A DNA stretch of 64,000 nucleotides from Chitinophagaceae bacterium. GTDB lineage: Bacteria > Bacteroidota > Bacteroidia > Chitinophagales > Chitinophagaceae. The position numbers and the translations under genes were made by a program. The notes below the pieces were generated by a model, which worked only from the letters and a program-made list of their open reading frames with translations, did not search any database and had not been told where the DNA came from. Position 1 is the first letter of the stretch. Each line of letters opens with the position of its first letter. The DNA is taken from the NCBI GenBank assembly GCA_027486835.1, contig JAIXOJ010000191.1:40606-104605 (forward strand), given 5' to 3'. Shown piece by piece: positions 23,515 to 33,200 of this stretch.

Positions 23515-26409
23515 TCAAAACAAAACAACCGTTCCATTCAAGTTTATATAATCGCCAGTATCGCATTGGGCTTGTGCAGTGTACACATAGGTGCCACTAG
23601 TTTGCTTGATACCTTTAAATGTTCCATCCCACCCTGCGGATGTATCATTTAACTGCATTTCTTTTTTTTCGAATATTAATTGACCAGACCTATTGTATAT
23701 TCTGAAATATTTTATACTCCTTATACCCTTTCCTTTAGGATAAAAAACAGGATTTCCGCCAGCTGAGTTAATTGCTGTAGGGAAAAAGATGGAATTAGAG
23801 CAGACAATATTTACTGATATACCTGAATTTACGGAACACCCAAATTTGGTGGTAGCTGTAACTGTATAATCAATATTAGACCTTGGAACACAAAATGTAT
23901 TTGGACAATTTATACACCTCAAATAACTAGTAGGAGACCATGCAAACGATACAACGTCAGGTGATGACAACGTTTTTAATATAACAGAGTCGCCAGTTTT
24001 AACAACAACCTTACTTACGGTAGTAAGTGTTGGAAACTGCCTTACATTTACTTTTATTAATCCTGTATCGTTAAAGCAACCAAATTGGTCTCTAGCTACA
24101 AATTTGTATATCGTAGATGGTGCTACCGGTGTTGCTGTTGGGCTTGCTGGATTGGATATTGTGTTTGAAAGGGTTGCACTATCCATTAGCCAAGCATATT
24201 TATACGCCCCAGAAACTGGTAATAAAACGGACTTTCCTGAACAAACAAAAGTGTCTCTAGGATAAGTTAATGAAAAATGTTTTTGGACTACTATGGTGGT
24301 TGAATCTCTATTTTGACAACCAAATTTGTTTGTAACAGATACAAAATAGCTTGTGGAAATATTTGGGCTAACTATTTGTACTGAATCGTTACTGGAAAAT
24401 GTAGAAATTGGAACAGATGACCATTTGTATCTGCCTTTTTCTCCATCAAAAGCAACAAGTTTTATGGTTGTTCCTTCACAAACTGTTTTGGACCTTGGTT
24501 GTAAGCCTACCACTGGTTTAGGAAATACTTGAATTAGATGTATGGGGGCTGTATCAAAACAATTTTTATAAACCGTTATAAGTGATACAGAATAAGTTGT
24601 TACTGAATCTTTTTTTGTTGTAAAATAAACAGGAGGAGGGTTTTTAGATAAAGAGGTATCACCATTTCCAAAGCTCCAATTCCACATTACGCTATCTGTA
24701 ATGTTTGTATTTACAGTAAAAATTACAGCCGTACTATCGCATGTTTTTATAGGACCAATAATTGTAGCTTTTACAGGAGTAATATGACTATTTGAAACAC
24801 CGCTTATAAATAAATATTGTGTATTTGCTTGCTTAGATGCAATTACAATATTGCCACTTGTGTTACCAATAGCTACTGTACTCATTCGTACATACATTAT
24901 TGTAGAAAGTAGTACACCACCTGTTGGAAACAATGTTTGTGCAGTAGCGAACCCACTAAAAGGAGACATTGATATTTCAAAGCCAATTGGTGCAGTAATT
25001 AAAACACTATCAACCAATTCGCTACCTGAAACAACAAAACTATTATAGGTAGAAAATGGCCTGCCCGGACACCATGATAGGGAACCAAATGATCCTTTTG
25101 TAACGATGGATAATACTGCTTGATATTGATAAGCACCCATATCAATATTACCACCAATAATTCTTGGATTACCCGTTATATCTTCATTTGCTTGATTAAA
25201 CTTAGTAAATATTGCCACATTGCCTACTGAAATACAAGGGCTTATTCTTGTAAGGGTTAGTCCATCATCGGCCGTTCCAAAAAAACCGTCATTACCCAAT
25301 GGATTGGTATTATCAGTAAGTAAGGGATTGGTACTAGCAGCTAAGCATGCGTTGCATTTTTGAGTCGATTGAATGCAGGAATAATTTATGCTAAGGTTTC
25401 CCGCCGACAACCCATTGCTTATATCTGCCTTAGTAGAAGTGTAATCGCTGCCACTGTAGTTACCACTGAAAACACAGTTATTCACGTACAAAGTTGCCGT
25501 ACCAAGACTAGCAACCCTTATAGCACCACCCGTATTTGCACCATTATTCGTAAATGTACAATTGATAATCTGGTTTGAATCATTACTACCCGATACCCTT
25601 ACACCACCACCAAGGCCATTTGAATTAAAGTTATTGGCAAATACATTATTCATAAATATTATCGATCCGCCAGCTTCATTGTTCACTCCCGCACCATATT
25701 TTACTGATGTATTATTGTAAATGCAAGAGCCAATCATCGAAATTGTACAATTATAGTCTTGTATGCCCCCACCACTTTCTGAGGAATTGTTATTTTGAAT
25801 TAGACAATTCTTGATAAAAAAATTATTAATGGTTGTTCCGCTATTATTGTTAATGAAAATGCCGCCGCCACAATTATTGGCGAAAGAGACACCATTTACT
25901 ACAACTGTTGAATTGCTGTTTGCATTGCCTTTTTCTATATTAATACCGTCTAACAATAATGAATCGATTGTATTGGTATTAATAGCTACTAATAAGACAT
26001 GGTAAAGGTTGTCATTGAATAAACCAGCGATGCCAATATCCCCGCTAAGCCTAGTTACATATTGTTTGCTATTTCTTAGGCCTCCACCTGCTGGAAAGCC
26101 ACCGAAAATATTGATACCTTTTCGGAAGATAACAAAGCTGGAGTCCCGATTTTTTGTAGTTGAACCAAAGACATCAGTAGGCAAATAGGTGCCTTGAGCT
26201 ACGTTTATGGTAAAATTTCCTCTGCTGTAGTTGGCAAAATTCAATGCATCACTCAACCTTTTAAAAGCAGTGGACCATGATTTGCCATTTCCTGAAATTG
26301 TTATGCTAGAATCCACGTATATTTTTGTTTGTGAAAACAGCTTAGTTGTAAAAATAAAAAAGAACAGGATTATAGTAATTATACCTAATTGGATACTTTT
26401 GTAACTCAT
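23515..26409 (-). CDS. Secreted beta-helix and PKD/Ig protein with gliding-motility-type (T9SS type B) C-terminal domain
   Basis: A 964-residue exported protein. A signal peptide covers about 1-26 (ending TKLFSQ). Residues about 30-430 read as a right-handed beta-helix of the 'choice-of-anchor Q' kind, starting KIYVDSSITISGNGKSWSTA with many Asn-rich turns (NNCGGGIFINNNSGTTINNF). Residues about 440-540 form a beta-sandwich, a PKD-like domain lies near 555-640 (WNWSFGNGDTS), and Ig-like repeats follow. The last 85 residues (FFPTAINSAGG ... RIYNRSGQLIFEKKEM ... WDGTFKG ... SGTYVY) are the gliding-motility-associated C-terminal domain, a type B sorting signal of T9SS. It is probably a surface adhesin. 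No catalytic residues are evident in the helix. No clear terminator is seen at 23460-23514. Confidence 0.87.
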   Translation of the reverse strand: MSYKSIQLGIITIILFFFIFTTKLFSQTKIYVDSSITISGNGKSWSTAFKRLSDALNFANYSRGNFTINVAQGTYLPTDVFGSTTKNRDSSFVIFRKGINIFGGFPAGGGLRNSKQYVTRLSGDIGIAGLFNDNLYHVLLVAINTNTIDSLLLDGINIEKGNANSNSTVVVNGVSFANNCGGGIFINNNSGTTINNFFIKNCLIQNNNSSESGGGIQDYNCTISMIGSCIYNNTSVKYGAGVNNEAGGSIIFMNNVFANNFNSNGLGGGVRVSGSNDSNQIINCTFTNNGANTGGAIRVASLGTATLYVNNCVFSGNYSGSDYTSTKADISNGLSAGNLSINYSCIQSTQKCNACLAASTNPLLTDNTNPLGNDGFFGTADDGLTLTRISPCISVGNVAIFTKFNQANEDITGNPRIIGGNIDMGAYQYQAVLSIVTKGSFGSLSWCPGRPFSTYNSFVVSGSELVDSVLITAPIGFEISMSPFSGFATAQTLFPTGGVLLSTIMYVRMSTVAIGNTSGNIVIASKQANTQYLFISGVSNSHITPVKATIIGPIKTCDSTAVIFTVNTNITDSVMWNWSFGNGDTSLSKNPPPVYFTTKKDSVTTYSVSLITVYKNCFDTAPIHLIQVFPKPVVGLQPRSKTVCEGTTIKLVAFDGEKGRYKWSSVPISTFSSNDSVQIVSPNISTSYFVSVTNKFGCQNRDSTTIVVQKHFSLTYPRDTFVCSGKSVLLPVSGAYKYAWLMDSATLSNTISNPASPTATPVAPSTIYKFVARDQFGCFNDTGLIKVNVRQFPTLTTVSKVVVKTGDSVILKTLSSPDVVSFAWSPTSYLRCINCPNTFCVPRSNIDYTVTATTKFGCSVNSGISVNIVCSNSIFFPTAINSAGGNPVFYPKGKGIRSIKYFRIYNRSGQLIFEKKEMQLNDTSAGWDGTFKGIKQTSGTYVYTAQAQCDTGDYINLNGTVVLF

Positions 26410-27164
26410 CTTTTTATTTCAATCGTTGCATGATAAATTAAATAACAAACCAAAACCAATGGTTATGAATTAATGAAAGCAATGTACTGGGCAATTCATC
26501 TTTGGCAAATGATTTTTGGCTTTTTGGAAATCTGGTTTTACAAAGCCCTACAAGTAATTTTGAATCTGAAATAGTCTGGTATAGTAGCAAAAATCAACAA
26601 GCAATTTATAATTTAAACTAGCTATCTAGGCATTATCATATTTTAAGCATCATTTTTCAAAATTAAATGATTTAAGAACAATAAAATACTTCAATAGGTC
26701 TCATTGAAAGGTAAAATTGTTTCAAAAAGAAATTGGAGGACTAAGAATTATATTGGCCTATTGCTTCCGAGCCATCTTATTGATGGCATCGACAAAAAAC
26801 TATTTAAAAGGTTGAAAATAATCTCCAACAGACTTTAAAGAAATACAATATTAACCTTGATATTATCACTTCTTTCATCATTGGCAACATTGCAGGTGTA
26901 CCCTTTTTTGATAAAAGCAGTAAAATAACATGGGTAATGATAGTTCAGTAACTTTTGCTAGGGATTGCTTACGGCTTAAGGTGTTTAAATTTCAAATTGT
27001 TCAATTTTCTAACAGCAACAGGATTAGAATGACAATTTTTTACCTGATTAGTTTCTGCGTTGGCGTGCTTATTAACCCACCCACTCAATTTTAATCCCTC
27101 AATTCCTAGTAGGCACTTATTGAATCAACTCGCATAATTCTAAAGAATTTATCGCACTCTAAAA
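26410..27164. other. Gap with no intact gene
   Basis: About 750 bases between two minus-strand surface-protein genes. Short plus-strand open stretches give fragments such as GLLLPSHLIDGIDKKLF and NIAGVPFFDKSS, but stops break them and I recognise no family. It may contain a decayed gene. The promoter of the 23515-26409 gene should be in the first 150 bases, but no consensus stands out. Confidence 0.35.
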
Positions 27165-27193
27165 TCAAAAAGGCCCCGCAATTTGCGGAGCCT
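27165..27193 (-). terminator. Rho-independent terminator of the 2783-residue protein gene
   Basis: On the minus strand GGCTCCGCA, loop AAT, TGCGGGGCC, then TTTTTGATTTT. All nine stem positions pair, with one G-T pair. It begins 28 bases beyond the stop of the giant gene. Confidence 0.92.
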
Positions 27194-27220
27194 TGTGTTG
27201 ATTAGGGGTTTGATTGATTA

Positions 27221-30200
27221 TTATTCTACAGCTAAGTTTGAAGTGGCTACTAATTGGTTAGTCGTGCAAGATTTTATGTTTAGCTGATATACACCAGTAG
27301 CCAATTTACTAGAAGTAGTAATGGTTTCAGTTGCATTCGCTCCGCTGTGGTTGATAATGGCGGTGTACACTTGTTGACCTAAGCTGTTGTACATACTCAC
27401 CACGTATTTGCCTACTGCTACTTCGCTACCTAAACGAACTGCCACTGTTTTGCCCACCATCGGGTTGGGGTAAATACTCATGGTGCTGGTGGCAATGTTA
27501 GCTGGGTTGGTGGCTGATTTTGAAGCCGCTTTAAATACCAAACTGAATCGGTTAGCATAAGTGGCTTTATCTGTAGCATCAACTTTGAAACTGATATTGT
27601 TGATGGCTGCTGTCAACAAGGTTTCGCTGTTGTCTATTGTATCTACCAAGAAAACATCTAGGTTTTCCGCTTTGAAAGCAGAAGCGTCGATTGAAAATTG
27701 ATAATCGCTGCTGGCTAATTGGCTTAAAGTCAATGGCAAGCGTTCATTTGCAGTAGCAGGCAGGCGGCCTTCGATACTTAAAGACTGACCATCGTGGTTG
27801 ATAGCTAAGTTTTCGCCAGGGTTGGTCATCTTCCTAGCATCTTCCCTGCCGATACCATTGCTGAACTGTTGGTCAAACAGTAGTGTGGCTCCATCCATTT
27901 GTTTGCTTTCGCTTCCTTCTGTTTTCATCAAGTTGATGGCTAAACGGCTGCGGCTAGTACTTCCAAACACAGTGGTTTTAGTAGAACTAATCGCTTTATC
28001 AGCTTCTGTTATGGTCAAGCTTGGGGCAGTGCTGCTGTTGTTCTCCACAAAGAATGCCTGACCTGCTTGGATATAACGACGTGTACCTAATGAACCATTG
28101 CTGGTTGCGTCGGTAATGGCGTTGTACGATACATATGCACCCGCTGAGCCAATGGTCGGATCGAGGTAATAGTAGGAAGCTGTTAGGTTCTCTGCACGGT
28201 TATTATCCCAAATGTTTTTCCAATCGATTGGTGCCACATAAGGATTGGCTACAGAACTAAAACCATTGGCGGAACTACTGTTTAAGCCAAAGGAGGCATT
28301 GTTATAAGTAGCACCTGCCACGGAATTGGTAATACCAGATGTACTATAAACTACATTACCTGTAATCAAATTACCTGTTGCACGAAGTGCGGTGGAAGTG
28401 TACATTAATAACCAACCTGTAGTGCCTACCGTAGAAACAGGAGTGGTATATAAATTAGCTGTTCTATCGCCACGTACTAGTAACCTATAGCCTAGGAATG
28501 GGTTGAGGATGGTGGTTTTAGCGTTAGTAACCGCATTCCAAGTACCATTAGTAAAAGTATATGCAGATTTCACACTGTTGGTGGTTTGGTCAAGACCAGT
28601 AGTGGCATCAACTGCATGGCTGGCATTGGATGTGGTGGTACCCGTGATGAACAAACCATAGCCTGCGTTGGCATAGCTGCCCGCTTCTTGCCAGTTGTTA
28701 AAGATACTTCCTGCACTGATTCCTGTATTGAAGACACCAGGTGCCATATCCCTCCAAGCACGGTATCCTTTAGGAATAAAACGCTCTACTTGTACTGTGC
28801 CAGTTATAGACCCTGTACCTGTTACAGGTGCAACTACTGCAGAGTTTGCAATTGAAGTTGATTTCAAGATTATTCCTTTAGATCCTGCATTCAAAACTCC
28901 GTTTGTTACAGTTAAAGTGCCACTAATTGATTGTGAGCCAGTACTAACAGTTGCCCCGCTAACTGAATTATTTAATGTTAAATTGGTAATTTTTCCAGTA
29001 CCACCAGTAATGGTTTGCGCAGTAACGCTTGAACCATTAAGGGTAACAGTGCCAGACAAAGTACCCGTATTTACTAAGTTACCTGCAACTGAAACAGTGC
29101 CAGGCATTGTACCAGTACTATTATTGGTTAGGTTTCCTATAACTGAAACGGTTCCGGATATAGTACCGCTATTTGTTACGTTACCAGAAACTGATGCAGA
29201 ACCTACTACTGAACCAGTACCATTTACGAGGTTACCAGATAATGTTACTGACCCATTGCCAATTGTCATTCTACCTGCATTTGACAGATTTGCTAAAGCA
29301 GTAATGCTAGAAGGTAATGTTATTGACCCTGTACCCGTATATGAAAGTGATGAACTAGAAGTAGTTACTAATGTTCCACCTGTATTAGTAAGGTTAGCAA
29401 AGGTTAAGGTATTTGCCCCTATACTAAAGTTTCCGGATGCCAAAGTCAAAGTGCTAGGTATAGTTAAACTAGAACCCAAAGAAACACCTGCCGAATTATT
29501 AGCCCTTAAAGTTGTATTAGCTCCTAAAGTAAGGGTACCACTGTTTGTAACAGTTTGCGCTGAAGTACCATTTAGGTTAATAACTACTGCGGAAGCAGGG
29601 CTAGCATTTAAAGTAGCACCTGTTGCTATTGTAATATTACCAGTTATATTTACACTACCTGTTTGAGCTAAGGTAAATGTACCACTGTTCACCGTTAGGT
29701 TATTACAAGTAAAGCCATTTGCACCTGGGGTTGTTGGATTTACTGATTGGGTAAAAGTTAAATTACCAAATGTATTGCCATCTATTAGTAGGGCGGTAGC
29801 ACTTGTGTAGTTATTAACTAAGGAACTAGTTTTACCAAACGACACTACTTTACGAGTACCTGCAAAAATATCAAATGCCTTAGTTATTGTAAGTAAACTA
29901 CCGTTAGCAAATACTACAGAACCAATACCAGCCACTGGAGTGGTAGATGCTGTACCAAATGGATTGGTACTTGTGTTTAAAGTACAAGTAGAACCACTAT
30001 TGAAATTAATACTATTGGCTCCTACACCAATTAGGGTTGCAGTTGATGTGCCACTGCCTAATACAACTGCTCCTGTTATTGTAGCTGTTGTACCCGAAGC
30101 TAAGGTAACGCTTGCAGTACCAGAACCAGTAGCAGCAACATTAAGTGTTCCTCCGATTGTGGCAGTTGAACCCGTTGCAAATGTTAGTGTTCCAATTGCA

Positions 30201-33200
30201 ACAGAGAATGTACCACCACTTGCCAATACGAATGAAGTACCAGATTGTAAAACCATAGCAGTAGCAGTATTTGAATGTGTAGTTAAACTACTTGTTCCGC
30301 CAGCTATATATAAATCTCCTGAACTTCCGCCATTAGCACCTAAAACAGTAATAGTGGAGGTAGCACCAGCAGTTGCCAATAAAGCAACTTGAGCGTTGTT
30401 GATAATGCGAAGCTGACCTACAGAAAAGTTGCCACTATATCTAAGTGTTACTGCTACGGTTGATGCTGAAGCTCCACCTACATTAGTACCATCTACTACA
30501 TATATATCTGTAGAGTTGATGCTAGAAGGTGTAGTTCCAGAACCATTCAAAGCCGTATTCCACAATGTAGTAGCACTTGAACTCCAAGCTGTTGCATTTT
30601 GAACACCACCCGGTGTACCTACCCAATAGTAAGTAGTTGGTTTCTGAATGGTCATTGGCGTAACACCCGCACCAGAAGTAACACTCGTTAATCCAGAAGA
30701 GGTGAAGGTAATAAACCCTGTAATGTTTGTAGCACTACGGTTAATGGCTGTAATACCTGTAAAAGTAGCCACACCACTACTAGCAGCAACTGCTGTAACA
30801 CCACCTAATGAAAAATAAGTGCTAGAACCAGAACCTACAGTAGCATTAATAGTAGCCGTACTTGATGTTACCGTATTACCAAAAGCATCTTGTACTACAA
30901 TAATTGGTGAAGTGGTTAGTACCACCCCATCTAATGTAGCAGAAGGAGCAGGCTGTGTGGTAATAGCCAATTTCGTTGCTGTACCAGGACTTACTACTTG
31001 AGAGATAGTTCTTGTTGTATAACCTGGTGCCGCAACTAAAATAGTAATGGTACCTGACGCTCTTAAAACAGCAGCATTCGAACCAATGTTTGGAATAATG
31101 GTAATACCTGATGCTGAAACCGTATAGTCTGTATTTTTTGTAAGAACTACACCTCCATAAGTAATAGAACCTCCTCCATTTAATAATACATTCTGCCAAG
31201 TAGCATCATAGCTGCTTAATGTGTAAGGTATCGTAAAATTGGCACTTACTGTAGCCCCTGAAGCGGTGCTAAATGTAGGAGCAGCCAAACTAACTGTTTG
31301 GTTACCGATGGCAAATTGACCAAGGGTAGTGAAAGCGGTAGTAGAAGTGATAGTACCCGTTACGTTTGCTGAACCAGTACCACCTAAATTCGTCCAGTTT
31401 AAACCAGAGGTATTTTGTGCTATCCTTATATTACTAGCAGTTGCTAACGAAATAATATTGTCATCATCATTTGTAGAATAACTCATTGTGATAGACCCAT
31501 TGGTAAATGAATTACCTCCTGCGGAAATGGTATAGTATCTAGAAGAAGATACGCCTTGTACATTACCTAAACCAGCATAGCCATGTGTTACAGTACCTAC
31601 TGTTGGTACTACAGTGTAAGCTGTAGCAGTTGCAGCGGCTTGTGTAAAGCTTAAAGACAACGGCAGATAATCGCTATTCATGCCCACGGGAAAATTTAAT
31701 GTTTGGGCAGAAGTATTTGCTGCAGAATACAAAGTAACTGGTCCAGCTATATAGTTAGTAGAACTAAAGGTTGGTAAAGTAGTAATTAGACTATTGATTG
31801 TGAGTACTGCTGCAGAAGAAGAGGCAGTTAAAACCGTACTCGTTTGCCTCAAAGTATCAGTAACAGTTGTTGCACCCGATAATGTGATACCTGATGCATT
31901 AGACAGGATTAATCCTTTAACAGTTGCTGGCAATGAAGAACCAGTTGCCTGTGCAGCACTATTAATATATGCGTATGCAACTGAATTGTCAGTAAATGTT
32001 CCTGTACCAGAAGGAGCAGTTGCACCAGAAGTACCCCCAGTTGTTATGGTATAAATGTTACCATTACTAGTAACTTGCTGGCCTATTGTATAAACAGTAG
32101 CATTTACCCATGCAGTAGGTGCTCTAAACGAATAAATAGTAGCCGCACCATTAAATGTTTTGCTACCCGATGCCATAATTGCATTTAAACCAGTTGAGCT
32201 ACCCAAATAAACGATTGGTGCTGGATAAGTGCCAGTACCAGTGAAATTGATAGAACCTGCACCAGAAAAAGTTTGACCACCTGCTACACTGAAATCTGCC
32301 ACAGTGCTAATGTTCAACTGACCACCACTTGCAATGTTAATTCCAGTATTTCTACCATAACTAGTAGAAAATCCAGTTGATGTAACGCCATTGCTGCCGT
32401 TTGGATAAAATTCTGGAACATTTATTACACCCGTGCTTCCAATGTTTAGAAAACTACCCGTGCCTGCACTACCAGTATTGGCAATGGTAGAACCCATGGC
32501 TAAAAATCCATTATTGGTAAAAGCATTCGTAGCTCCATTTCCTGCACCATCAGTAAATGTTAATGTGCCATTTACATTCAAGGTAAAGTTTACAGGATAA
32601 ACACCTGTTGTTGTATTTGTTGCTACATAAGGGGCTATATAACAAGACTTATCCATGGTAACCGTTGCCCCATTATCAATAGTAATGGTAGCAGTGGGAG
32701 TCCTAACGTAACTTATAGTGTTAAATGCATTTTGAAGTGCCAATGCATAATTGCCACCATGAGCACCACCATTGTAGTGTAAGTTAATACTACGTGCAAT
32801 CTGTAAGGTAGGCGTTCCTGTTCCATCTCGGTAAATGATTATTCTTCCAATATCAATAGTTCCACCCGTTTGAGATGCATAATTATCTATTTTGGTTGTT
32901 CCACTATTCACTAAGTAAAAGGATATACCATTAGATGTTGGTGAAAGATTCGTATTTCCTATCTTACCATTGGTTCCTACTTCTATCGCAGTTCCAGAAA
33001 CAAATACGCCATTCACAGGCCCAGTTGCTGCTACAACAGTTGGGGTAGTTTGACCAGCAGTACCATCTGTACCAATCAAAGAACCATTCACTACATACAG
33101 ATTTTTACAATTTGCATTGCTAAGAGAATTGTCAGCAATAAAAGCAGATGGTAATTGAGGAGCATTTAGGCCTGTAGTAAGTGAATTTGTTACTGTATAT

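Noticed and set aside
26700..27090. Decayed membrane or transposase gene in the gap before the giant adhesin gene
   Set aside because: Only short fragments are open and none shows a motif I can place, so I record the stretch as a gap.
28695..30392. Long Val/Pro-rich open frames on the plus strand (323 and 150 codons)
   Set aside because: They are antisense to the Thr/Gly/Ser-rich repeats of the 2783-residue protein. The composition is a direct result of reading those codons backwards.
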